A DNA stretch of 64,000 nucleotides from NCBI GenBank assembly GCA_963737075.1, contig CAVTRI010000001.1:1550001-1614000 (forward strand), given 5' to 3'. The translations under genes were made by a program, and so were the position numbers. This document shows, piece by piece, positions 34,154 to 42,001 of this stretch. This DNA is from CAVTRI01 sp963737075 (GTDB lineage: Bacteria; Actinomycetota; Acidimicrobiia; Acidimicrobiales; Palsa-688). Position 1 is the stretch's first letter. Every line of letters starts with the position of its first letter. The notes under the pieces were generated by a model, which ran no database searches, was not told the DNA's origin, and saw only the letters and a program-made list of their open reading frames with translations.

Positions 34154-35366
34154 CGGTTCCTCCCGCCTCGATCAGGTGCCCCAGCCGGTCGCGCTTGGTG
34201 CGAAGGTAGCGCATGTTTTCAACGGTCGGCTTCGACTCGATCGGCACCCGTTCCACGATCTCCAGGCCGAACCCCTCCAGGCCGCCGCGCTTGGCCGGGT
34301 TGTTGGTGAGCAGGCGCATGGTCGTGATGCCGAGGTCGACCAGGATCTGGGCGCCGATGCCGTACTCCCGGTTGTCTACGGGGAGGCCCAGCTCCACGTT
34401 GGCGTCCACGGTGTCCAGCCCGTCGTCCTGAAGGGTGTAGGCCCGCAGCTTGTGGCTGATACCGATGCCCCGCCCCTCATGGCCGCGGAGGTACACGACG
34501 ACGCCTGTCCCGTCCTCGGCGACGCGCTCCATCGCCGCCTGCAGCTGGGGTCCGCAGTCGCAGCGCAGCGACCCGAACACGTCTCCGGTCAGGCATTCGC
34601 TGTGCACCCGGACCAGCACGTTCGGCTTGCCCCGGGGCTCGCCCATGACGAACGCCAGGTGCGTCTCGGTGTCCAGCACGGTCTCGAATGCCACGCACCG
34701 GAACTCTCCCCACCGCGTCGGCAGCCGGGCCTCGGCACTGCGGCGCACGAGGCGCTCCGTCCGCCGGCGGTAGCGGATGAGGTCGGCGATGCTCACCAGC
34801 TGCAGGCCATGGGCCTCGGCGAAGCGTTCGAGCTCCGGCCGGCGGGCCATGCCCATACCGTCGTCGGTGACGACCTCGGCCAGCACCCCGGCTGGCGCCA
34901 GACCGGCAAGGGTGGCGAGGTCGACGGCGGCCTCGGTGTGCCCGGCCCGCTTGAGGACGCCACCCTCACGGGCCCGCAGGACGTGAAGGTGGCCGGGTCG
35001 GTGAAGGTCGGTGACCGCGGTCGCCGCGTCCACGAGAGCTCGGGCGGTGAGCGAGCGGTCGGCAGCCGAGATACCGGTGCTGGTGCCATGCCGGTAGTCC
35101 ACTGTCACGGTGAATGCGGTGCGTTGGGTCTCGGTATTGCGATGCACCATCAGCGGCAGATCGAGCTCGTCGGCACGCTGGTTGGTCACGGCGGCGCAGA
35201 TGAGCCCGGAGGTGTACCGGACGAAGAACGCCATCGCCTCCGGCGTGGCGTGCTCCGCGGCGACGATCAGGTCGCCTTCGTTCTCGCGGTCCTCGTCGTC
35301 GACGACGACCACGATCTCGCCTCGCCGGATGGCGTCGACGGCGACCTCGATCGTGGCGAAAGGCAT
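34140..35366 (-). CDS. ribBA: Bifunctional DHBP synthase / GTP cyclohydrolase II
   Basis: A 408-residue fusion. The RibB half (1-200) has VVDDEDRENEGDLIVAAEHA and RPGHLHVLRAREGGVLKRAG; the RibA half has VHSECLTGDVFGSLRCDCG with the three zinc cysteines and LRGHEGRGIGISHKL. It makes both precursors of lumazine, from ribulose 5-phosphate and GTP. Two bases after ribE and 14 bases overlapping ribH. ATG 35364-35366. Confidence 0.97.
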   Translation of the reverse strand: MPFATIEVAVDAIRRGEIVVVVDDEDRENEGDLIVAAEHATPEAMAFFVRYTSGLICAAVTNQRADELDLPLMVHRNTETQRTAFTVTVDYRHGTSTGISAADRSLTARALVDAATAVTDLHRPGHLHVLRAREGGVLKRAGHTEAAVDLATLAGLAPAGVLAEVVTDDGMGMARRPELERFAEAHGLQLVSIADLIRYRRRTERLVRRSAEARLPTRWGEFRCVAFETVLDTETHLAFVMGEPRGKPNVLVRVHSECLTGDVFGSLRCDCGPQLQAAMERVAEDGTGVVVYLRGHEGRGIGISHKLRAYTLQDDGLDTVDANVELGLPVDNREYGIGAQILVDLGITTMRLLTNNPAKRGGLEGFGLEIVERVPIESKPTVENMRYLRTKRDRLGHLIEAGGTDDVV

Positions 35367-35368
35367 GG

Positions 35369-35971
35369 CTATATCTCCCGCAGGTAAGGCGACGGCGCCC
35401 CGGCGGCCAGGAGGCGCTCGACGTATTTGGCAACCACGTCGACTTCGAGGTTGACCTCGTCGCCAGGGCGTCGGCTGCCGAGTGTGGTGACGGCCGCGGT
35501 GTGGGGAATGATGGCGACGGTGAAGCCATCATCGAGGGCGTCGACGACGGTGAGGCTGCACCCGTCCACGGTGATCGAGCCCTTGGCGACCACGTAGGCC
35601 AGAAGGCCCGGGGGCGTGCGCACGCGCAAGTCGGGCGCGCCGGTCACGACGGTCCCGACCCCGTCCACGTGCCCCTGCACCAGGTGGCCGCCGAAGCGCC
35701 CGTCGACCGGCATCGGCCGCTCCAAGTTGACCGGGTCGCCGGGACCCCGGTGGCGGAGCGTGCTGCGCGAGAGCGTCTCAGGCACGGCGTCGGCGGCCCA
35801 CCAGCCGTCGCCGACCTCGACGACGGTGAGGCAGCAACCGTCCACGGCGATCGAGTCGCCGACGGCCGCGCCCTTGGAGACCATGGGGGCGTCGAAGCGG
35901 AATCGGGTGGCGTCGGCGCCCGCTTCGACGGCCCCCACCCGGCCCAGCTCCTCCACGATTCCGGTGAACAC
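35369..35971 (-). CDS. ribE: Riboflavin synthase
   Basis: A 200-residue trimeric riboflavin synthase with two repeated lumazine-binding barrels: MFTGIVEELGRVGAVEAG and, from about residue 97, FGGHLVQGHVDGVG. Each repeat has the usual DSIAVDGCCLTVVEV and GSITVDGCSLTVVDA strand. GTG 35969-35971 matches the invariant MFTGIVEE start; the frame is open upstream but not conserved. It dismutates two lumazines into riboflavin. Confidence 0.95.
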   Translation of the reverse strand: MFTGIVEELGRVGAVEAGADATRFRFDAPMVSKGAAVGDSIAVDGCCLTVVEVGDGWWAADAVPETLSRSTLRHRGPGDPVNLERPMPVDGRFGGHLVQGHVDGVGTVVTGAPDLRVRTPPGLLAYVVAKGSITVDGCSLTVVDALDDGFTVAIIPHTAAVTTLGSRRPGDEVNLEVDVVAKYVERLLAAGAPSPYLREI

Positions 35972-36009
35972 TACGCACACGGTACGGTCTGGGGGACCCG
36001 AAGCGCCTA

Positions 36010-36999
36010 TCAAGCGGGGGCGACGTCCAAGCGGACATCGGCGCCCAGCCTGGTCACCGCGAGCACGGTCCCCTGCCACGCGTCTGCCATCGTCGTCACC
36101 CCGGGGCCCGCGAACAACGGAATGCCGTTATCTCCGCCCAGCAGTTTGGGGGCCAGATAAAAGACGTACCGGTCGACGAGTCGGGCCCGATGGAACGCAC
36201 CAGCAACGTGCGCCCCGCCTTCGACGAGCAGCTGCAGCACCCCCAGGTGCCCGAGCTCGTTGAGGAGTGGCCCGAGCTCGCCGCTTCGCTCCATGGCCGG
36301 CTGCACCCGGGCGCCAGGGGGGGTGCGACCGAGGACGACCCGGAGCGGCCGCCGGCCGGGGATACCGCGGACCGTGAGCGCCGGGTCGTCGGCGCGGACC
36401 GTCCCCGCGCCGACCAGGATGGCGTCGCTGACGGCGCGCAGCCGGTGAACGTCCTCTCGGGCCTCCGGACCGGTCACCCAGCGGCTGCTGCCGTCCGGGG
36501 CGGCGATGCGGCCGTCAAGGGTGGAGGCCAGCTTCAGCACCACCCAGGGCCGACCGGTGCGCCGGTGCGTGAAGTACGGCGCCAGCGACTCGGTCGCCGC
36601 CGCGGCGCCCACACCGACGTCAACGCTGACCCCTGCGGCGCGGAGTCGTTGGACCCCACGACCGTCGACCGCGGGGTCGGGATCGGTCGCGGCGACGACC
36701 AGGCGGTCCACGCCGGCCGCGATGAGGGCGTCGGCGCACGGCGGGGTGCGACCGTGGTGGGCGCACGGTTCGAGGGTGACATAGACGGTGGCGCCGCGGG
36801 CCGCCTCGCCGGCCTCGTCCAAAGCGACGATCTCGGCGTGGCGGCTGCCGGGTGGTTCGGTGGCCCCGCGAAAGACACGGCCGTCCGCGGCCACGATCAC
36901 GCTGCCCACCCAGGGGTTGGGTGAGGTAGTGCCGCGGACGCCGTCGGCCAGCTGCTGGGCCTCCGCCATCCACCGCTCGTCGCGGGGGTCCTGGCTCAC
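36010..36999 (-). CDS. ribD: Bifunctional diaminohydroxyphosphoribosylaminopyrimidine deaminase/reductase
   Basis: A 329-residue RibD. The deaminase part has SPNPWVGSVIVAADGRVFRG, the zinc ligands of GSRHAEIVALDEAG and LEPCAHHGRTPPCADAL; the reductase part has LKLASTLDGRIAAPDGSSRW and LLVEGGAHVAGAF. GTG 36997-36999 overlaps the mog stop as GTGA. The frame stays open over mog, but that part is antiframe noise. It carries out steps two and three of riboflavin synthesis. Confidence 0.94.
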   Translation of the reverse strand: MSQDPRDERWMAEAQQLADGVRGTTSPNPWVGSVIVAADGRVFRGATEPPGSRHAEIVALDEAGEAARGATVYVTLEPCAHHGRTPPCADALIAAGVDRLVVAATDPDPAVDGRGVQRLRAAGVSVDVGVGAAAATESLAPYFTHRRTGRPWVVLKLASTLDGRIAAPDGSSRWVTGPEAREDVHRLRAVSDAILVGAGTVRADDPALTVRGIPGRRPLRVVLGRTPPGARVQPAMERSGELGPLLNELGHLGVLQLLVEGGAHVAGAFHRARLVDRYVFYLAPKLLGGDNGIPLFAGPGVTTMADAWQGTVLAVTRLGADVRLDVAPA

Positions 37000-37469
37000 G
37001 GGTGGCGGGTCGGTTGCTCCCCCAGGAGCTCGAGGGCATGCGGGATGACGTCGATCACCGCCTGCACGCACTCGACGGCGCCGGTCGGTGATCCCGGGGT
37101 GTTGAGGATGATCGCCCGCCCCCGCACCCCGGCGACGGCCCGGGATAACCGCCCGAGCGGGCTGACCAGGCGCATGGCTTCGGCCAGGCCGGGGGCCTCG
37201 CGTTCGAGGATCTCCTTGGTGCCCTCGGGGGTCTGGTCCCGGGGAGCGAACCCGGTCCCCCCGGTGGTCACCACCAGCCCGGTGAACCCGGCGCTGGTCC
37301 GGGCCAACTCGCCGGCGACGGCGGCCACACCATCGGCGATCACACTGCGCTCCACCACTTCGAACCCCGCCTGTCCCAAAGCGTCGGCGAGCGCCTGCCC
37401 GGAACGGTCTTCGCGGGTGCCGGAAATCACACCGTCGGACACCGTGATGACCTTCGCCTGGAGTGTCAT
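36996..37469 (-). CDS. mog: Molybdopterin adenylyltransferase-like (MogA/MoaB family)
   Basis: A 157-residue MoCF-fold protein: KVITVSDGVISGTREDRSG, VVTTGGTGFAPRDQTPEGTK and ILNTPGSPTGAVECVQAVI. MogA/MoaB activate molybdopterin by adenylylation before molybdenum insertion. It overlaps rpe and ribD by four bases at either end. No other molybdenum cofactor genes are in the window, so the exact role is less sure than the family. Confidence 0.9.
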   Translation of the reverse strand: MTLQAKVITVSDGVISGTREDRSGQALADALGQAGFEVVERSVIADGVAAVAGELARTSAGFTGLVVTTGGTGFAPRDQTPEGTKEILEREAPGLAEAMRLVSPLGRLSRAVAGVRGRAIILNTPGSPTGAVECVQAVIDVIPHALELLGEQPTRHP

Positions 37470-38155
37470 GACCGGGCCCTGCTGCGACGCGGGCCCCCTC
37501 GCAGCCCGGCCGCACCCGCATCGCGGATCGCCCGCGCCTCCGCAAGCGGGTCGGCGGCGCCGAAGATGGCGCTGCCGGCCACAAGGACCTCGGCGCCGGC
37601 GGCGCTGACAACGCCGGCGGTCGAGGTGTCGATGCCGCCGTCGACCTCGACGGTGCAGCGGAGATCTCGGGCGTCGATGCTGTCGCGAGCCTGGCGGATC
37701 TTGGGCACCATCTCAGCCATGAACTGCTGGCCCCCGAAGCCGGGGTGCACGGTCATCACCAGAAGGACGTCGATCCTGTCCAGCCACGGCTCGACCGCGT
37801 CGAACGGCGTCTCGGGATTGATCGCCAGGCCGGCGTCGAGGCCGAGACCCCGCATCTGGTCGATCAGCTCCGCGGTGCAGCCGACCTCCACGTGGACGCT
37901 GCAGTGGTCAGCCCCCGCCTTGCGGAACGCCTCCAGGTAGTCACCCGGATCGGTGATCATCAAATGGCAGTCGAGATACAGACGGCTGTGACGGCGGATG
38001 GCGGCGACAACCGGCGGCCCGATGGTCAGGTTGGGGACAAAATGCCCGTCCATCACGTCGACATGCAGCCAGTCCGCTTCCGCCGCGACGCGGTCGATAT
38101 CGGCGCCGAGGGCGGCGAAATCCGCAGAGAGGATGGACGGTGCGACGCGGATCAT
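37466..38155 (-). CDS. rpe: Ribulose-phosphate 3-epimerase
   Basis: A 229-residue TIM barrel that interconverts ribulose 5-phosphate and xylulose 5-phosphate. VAPSILSADFAALGADIDRV, LHVDVMDGHFVPNLTIGPPV, MTVHPGFGGQQF and TVEVDGGIDTSTA show the metal ligands and catalytic Asp residues. It is cytosolic, between rsmB and mog; the mog ATG overlaps its stop. Confidence 0.96.
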   Translation of the reverse strand: MIRVAPSILSADFAALGADIDRVAAEADWLHVDVMDGHFVPNLTIGPPVVAAIRRHSRLYLDCHLMITDPGDYLEAFRKAGADHCSVHVEVGCTAELIDQMRGLGLDAGLAINPETPFDAVEPWLDRIDVLLVMTVHPGFGGQQFMAEMVPKIRQARDSIDARDLRCTVEVDGGIDTSTAGVVSAAGAEVLVAGSAIFGAADPLAEARAIRDAGAAGLRGGPRRSRARS

Positions 38156-38175
38156 CAGCCCGCCACGCTAACGGC

Positions 38176-39366
38176 TCACGAACGCTCACCGCCGGGCCGC
38201 AACGACAGGACGAACATGCCGTCGGTGCCGTCGTCCTGCGGGAGCAGCAGGCCCCCCCGGCCGGCCGGCCGCCACGGGTGCCTGGGCGGGGGGAGCGCCC
38301 GGAGGCCGGGGAATCGCTCGGCGATCCAGCGGTCGACCCCAACGGTCTCCTCGGTGGTGAGCGTGCACACGCTGTACACGAGGGTGCCTCCTGGCCGGAG
38401 TAGCGGCACCGAGGCCGCGAGCAGCCGGCGTTGCAGCCGCGCCAGCCGGCCGACGTCGTCCGGTTGCACCCGCCAGCGGGCGTCGGGGCGGCGACGCAGC
38501 ACGCCGAGGCCGGAGCAGGGGGCGTCGACCAGCACCCGATCGAAGCTGGCGTCCCGGAACGGAGGCGCCAATCCGTCGGCAACCAGCGGCACTACGGCGT
38601 CCGCCCCCAGCCGGTCCACGTTCTCCTGCACCCGCCGGGTGCGCTCCGCGGACACATCCGCGGCCACGACCACACCGGCGTCGACTGCGATGGCGGTGGC
38701 CTTACCGCCGGGAGCCGCGCACAAATCGAGGATGCGTTCACCCGGCCGAGCGCCGACGTGCGCCGCCGCCTGCTGGCTGGCCCGGTCCTGAACGTAGCCG
38801 TCAGGCCGCACGGCCACCGTGGCCGGCTCGTTCATGGCCTCGAGGGCGGCGCGGGCCGGGCCGGGTCCCAGGTCCCGGGCCAGGCGGGCCACAACCCAAT
38901 CCGGGTAGCTCAGCTCGGTGGCGGGGTCGGGCCACCGAACGGCCCCCGACGCCGTGTCGCGGGCCACGCGGCGGAGCACGGCGTTGACGACGCTCCGCCC
39001 CCGGCTGCGCACCTCGGCGACTGTCGCCGACACCGCCGCGTGGGCGGGAATGCGCGTCCACGCCAGCTGATAGGCGCCGATCCGCAGCGCGGCCCGGACC
39101 TCGGGCTCGACGGGGGCGTTCAGATGCCGGTCGACCAGCCAGTCGCACGACCGCTGCATCCGGCAGGTGCCATATGCCAGCTCGGTAACCAAGGCGCGGT
39201 CGCGTGGGTCGAGCCCGCTTTTGGCCAGCCGTTCCGGAACAACCTCGTTCGCTCGGGCGCCCCTTTCCACGTCGAGCAGGGCATCGATCGCGACGCGCCG
39301 CGCCGTGACCTGCTGGCGGCCGGTTGTCGCCCGGAGACCCGTCGAGCGGGCGGGACGAGGCGTCAT
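38176..39366 (-). CDS. rsmB: 16S rRNA m5C967 methyltransferase
   Basis: A 396-residue enzyme with an N-terminal NusB-like RNA-binding domain (ARRVAIDALLDVERGARANE) and a C-terminal RNA m5C methyltransferase domain: ILDLCAAPGGKATAIA, DAPCSGLGVLRRRPDARWR, and the second Cys in VYSVCTLTTEE. It methylates C967 of 16S rRNA. ATG 39364-39366 overlaps the fmt stop. Confidence 0.95.
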   Translation of the reverse strand: MTPRPARSTGLRATTGRQQVTARRVAIDALLDVERGARANEVVPERLAKSGLDPRDRALVTELAYGTCRMQRSCDWLVDRHLNAPVEPEVRAALRIGAYQLAWTRIPAHAAVSATVAEVRSRGRSVVNAVLRRVARDTASGAVRWPDPATELSYPDWVVARLARDLGPGPARAALEAMNEPATVAVRPDGYVQDRASQQAAAHVGARPGERILDLCAAPGGKATAIAVDAGVVVAADVSAERTRRVQENVDRLGADAVVPLVADGLAPPFRDASFDRVLVDAPCSGLGVLRRRPDARWRVQPDDVGRLARLQRRLLAASVPLLRPGGTLVYSVCTLTTEETVGVDRWIAERFPGLRALPPPRHPWRPAGRGGLLLPQDDGTDGMFVLSLRPGGERS

Positions 39367-40223
39367 TCGCCGAGGCGTTCGGCTCGCCGCGGCCGCCCGC
39401 CGCGCAGCCAGGCTCCGGCGTCGAGGGGAGCGCGACCTTCCGGCTGGACCCGCAGGAGGCGCAGCCCGCCATTTCCGGTGGTGACCACGTCATCGTGGAG
39501 GGTCCCAGGCGGGCCTCCGGGAGTGGGAGCCCCGGTGGCAGCCAGTACCAGGAGCCTTTTTCCCCTCCAGGTGGTCCACGCCCGTCCGAGCCGCACCACC
39601 CGGCGCAGCTGCTCGGTACTGCGCGACCAGTCGAGCTCCAGCTCTGCCGGCTCGATCTTCGCCGCGTACGTCGGCTCCCCCTGTTGGGGCTCGGGTTCGC
39701 CCAAGCCCTCCGCGAGGGCCGACACCAACAGTCCGGCGGCGATCTCGGACAGGCGCACCCGCAGCTCGTCAGCCGTCTCCTCCTCGCCGATCGGGACCGC
39801 TCGGCAGCGGTACACACCGCCAGTGTCGAGACCCTCCTCCACCTCCATCAGGCAGACACCGGTCTCCGTGTCGCCCTCGAGGATGGCCCGCTCCACCGGG
39901 GCCGCCCCTCGCCAGCGGGGCAGGAGCGAGAAGTGCACGTTGACCATCGGCAGGGCGGCAAGCACGGGGGGCTTGATCAATCGCCCGTAGGCGACCACGA
40001 CCCCCAGCTCCGCGCCCGGCGTCGCCGCGTCGTCGGTCCGATGGCTCACCGGTAGGCCCAGCTCGGCGGCGAGAGCACCGACAGGGCTCGGCTCCGGCGG
40101 CTGATTGCGGTGGCGGCGGGCGTCGGCGCGGGTGATGACGAGGCGCACGTCATGGCCGGCGGCAACCAGCGCCCGGAGGGCAACGACGCCGGGTTCGGGG
40201 GTGCCGAGGAAGACGAGGCGCAA
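39363..40223 (-). CDS. fmt: Methionyl-tRNA formyltransferase
   Basis: A 286-residue Fmt: MRLVFLGTPEPGVVALRALV, the catalytic VNVHFSLLPRWRGAAPVERA with Asn, His and the later Asp, and a C-terminal OB-like domain. It formylates initiator Met-tRNA with formyl-tetrahydrofolate and pairs with def 22 bases upstream. It is slightly shorter than the usual 300-315 residues. Confidence 0.94.
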   Translation of the reverse strand: MRLVFLGTPEPGVVALRALVAAGHDVRLVITRADARRHRNQPPEPSPVGALAAELGLPVSHRTDDAATPGAELGVVVAYGRLIKPPVLAALPMVNVHFSLLPRWRGAAPVERAILEGDTETGVCLMEVEEGLDTGGVYRCRAVPIGEEETADELRVRLSEIAAGLLVSALAEGLGEPEPQQGEPTYAAKIEPAELELDWSRSTEQLRRVVRLGRAWTTWRGKRLLVLAATGAPTPGGPPGTLHDDVVTTGNGGLRLLRVQPEGRAPLDAGAWLRGGRPRRAERLGE

Positions 40224-40245
40224 CGTCGCCCGCCCCGGGAGCGGA

Positions 40246-40746
40246 TCAGCCCGCGCCGGTCTCGGCGCGGCGGCGCAATTCGCGCATGGCCGCCTTGCGT
40301 TGGTCCTTGTCGAGCAGCTCGAGGAGCAGCCGACCGTCGAGGTGGTCGAGCTCGTGCTGGAAGCAGCGGGCCTCGACCTCGTCCGCCTCGATCGACACCT
40401 CGTTGCCTTGGAGGTCGTAGCCCGTCAGGTGCACCTCCTTGGGGCGCACGATCGGGAAGTACAGTCCCGGCACCGAGAGGCACCCTTCTTCGTACTCCCA
40501 CTCGCCTCGCTGGTCGGCGATGACGGGATTGATGATCGTCACAGGGTCGCGCTCGGGGAGCTGATAGACGAAGAGCCGCTTCTGCACCCCTACCTGAGGA
40601 GCGGCGAGACCCATCCCGTGCGCGGTGTGCATCGTCTCGACCATGTCGGCCGCCAAGGCGACGAGAGACCCGTCGACGTCGGTCACTTCCGGAGCCCGCT
40701 GGGTCAAGACGGGGTCCCCGAAATAGCGGATCTGGTATGCGGCCAT
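40246..40746 (-). CDS. def: Peptide deformylase
   Basis: A 166-residue metalloprotease that removes the formyl group from new proteins. All three motifs are present: GMGLAAPQVG, EEGCLSVPG and QHELDHLDG. ATG 40744-40746 starts MAAYQIRYFGDPVLTQRAPE, as expected. The start is divergent from the methyltransferase gene over a 109-base spacer that must hold both promoters. Confidence 0.97.
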   Translation of the reverse strand: MAAYQIRYFGDPVLTQRAPEVTDVDGSLVALAADMVETMHTAHGMGLAAPQVGVQKRLFVYQLPERDPVTIINPVIADQRGEWEYEEGCLSVPGLYFPIVRPKEVHLTGYDLQGNEVSIEADEVEARCFQHELDHLDGRLLLELLDKDQRKAAMRELRRRAETGAG

Positions 40747-40855
40747 CCGAGCCAGCGTATCGGGCGCACCCGCCGTCGCAGGGGCGCTGGCGGCCCGCGA
40801 CCGGCGAGCAGTCGGGACTGTGTCGCAAGACGGCGCCGATAGCCTCGATCCGACC

Positions 40856-41452
40856 ATGCCCGCTGGCCACTATTTCGACGCCGAACCCGGGGTGGCGTCG
40901 CGCCCGGCGACCGTCTCCCTGTCGCTTCCCGACGTGGAGGCGGAGCTGCGCGTCGACCGCGGGGTGTTCTCCGCCGGTCGGGTGGACCCGGGGACGGTGG
41001 CCCTCTTGCGAGCAACGCCCCCGCCGCCGGCCGGACCGTTGCTGGATCTCGGTTGCGGCTACGGGCCGATCGCGTGCACGCTCGCGCGGCGCGAGCCGCG
41101 GGCGACAGTGTGGGCGGTCGACGTCAACCGACGGGCCCGGGAGCTGACAGCCGCCAACGCCGCCGCTCTCGGTTGCGCAAACGTGCGAGCGGTCGCACCG
41201 GACGAGGTCCCGCCGCAGCTCCGGTTCGCCGGATTGTGGTCCAACCCCCCGGTACGAATCGGAAACGCAGCCCTGCACGAGATGCTCTCAATCTGGCTAT
41301 CGCGCCTCGAGGATGACGCCGCTGGCTGGCTCGTGGTCCACAAGCACCTGGGCGGCGACTCGCTCGCCAACTGGTTACGCAATGCCGGATACACAGTCGC
41401 CCGCCGGGCGTCCAAGCAGGGCTACCGGATCCTGGAGGTCAACCGGGCGTGA
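40856..41452 (+). CDS. RsmC-like class I methyltransferase
   Basis: A 198-residue protein with LLDLGCGYGPIACTLARREP (motif I) and the catalytic SNPPVRIG motif of enzymes that methylate exocyclic amines of guanine or adenine. The MPAGHYFDAEPGVASRP start resembles RsmC-like small proteins. It is followed by a SpoU gene with a GTGA overlap. The precise RNA target is unknown. Confidence 0.87.
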   Translation: MPAGHYFDAEPGVASRPATVSLSLPDVEAELRVDRGVFSAGRVDPGTVALLRATPPPPAGPLLDLGCGYGPIACTLARREPRATVWAVDVNRRARELTAANAAALGCANVRAVAPDEVPPQLRFAGLWSNPPVRIGNAALHEMLSIWLSRLEDDAAGWLVVHKHLGGDSLANWLRNAGYTVARRASKQGYRILEVNRA

Positions 41453-41970
41453 AGCAGCTCGGCCCCACAGACCTCAAACGGCTGCACCGCGAATGGAGCC
41501 GGCGGACCACCGGCAGGCTGGCGTTGCTCCTGGACGGGGTGCAGTCGCCGTTCAACGTCGGGGCGATCACCCGGACCGCGGCCGCCTACCGGGTCGAGCA
41601 CCTGTACCTGGCCGGCGGGACCGTGTCGCCCACCCACCCGAAAGCGGGCCGCACGGCCATGGGCACCGAGCGCTACCTCTCGTGGTCGACGTTCGAGCGG
41701 GCGCGAGACGCAGCCGACGCCGCGCGCGAGGACGGATTCGCGGTCGTCGGATTGGAGTTGGCTGATGACGCCGTCCCGCTGCACCGGCTGCGCGCAGGCC
41801 CCGACGTGTGCGTCGCCGTGGGCCATGAGGACCATGGGCTGTCGGCGGCCGCCCTGGCGGCGTGCGACGCGGTTGCGTTCCTTCCGCAGCTGGGGCGGGT
41901 GGGGTCGCTCAATGTGGCGACGGCGTGCGCCATCGCCTTGTACGAGCTACGCCGCCAGGCCTGGGCCTAG
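41449..41970 (+). CDS. SpoU-family tRNA/rRNA 2'-O-methyltransferase
   Basis: A 173-residue short SPOUT protein: LLLDGVQSPFNVGAITRTAA, VAVGHEDHGLSAAALAACD and LPQLGRVGSLNVATACAIAL, the three conserved motifs. It lacks the N-terminal extension of the 28.5-29.3 kb paralogue, like TrmL/TrmH tRNA enzymes. It ends at a hairpin shared with priA. Confidence 0.9.
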   Translation: MKQLGPTDLKRLHREWSRRTTGRLALLLDGVQSPFNVGAITRTAAAYRVEHLYLAGGTVSPTHPKAGRTAMGTERYLSWSTFERARDAADAAREDGFAVVGLELADDAVPLHRLRAGPDVCVAVGHEDHGLSAAALAACDAVAFLPQLGRVGSLNVATACAIALYELRRQAWA

Positions 41971-42000
41971 TGCCCCCTCCGGATTCTGCTTGGGCACTAG
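41967..42000. terminator. Hairpin between convergent genes
   Basis: CTAGTGCCC at 41967-41975 pairs perfectly with GGGCACTAG at 41992-42000 around a 16-base loop. It begins at the SpoU stop codon and ends two bases before the priA stop. A bidirectional terminator is likely, although long T-runs are absent. Confidence 0.6.
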
Positions 42001-42001
42001 T

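Noticed and set aside
37000..37611. N-terminal extension of the ribD frame
   Set aside because: It overlaps mog; RibD homology starts near GTG 36999, which forms a GTGA overlap with the mog stop.
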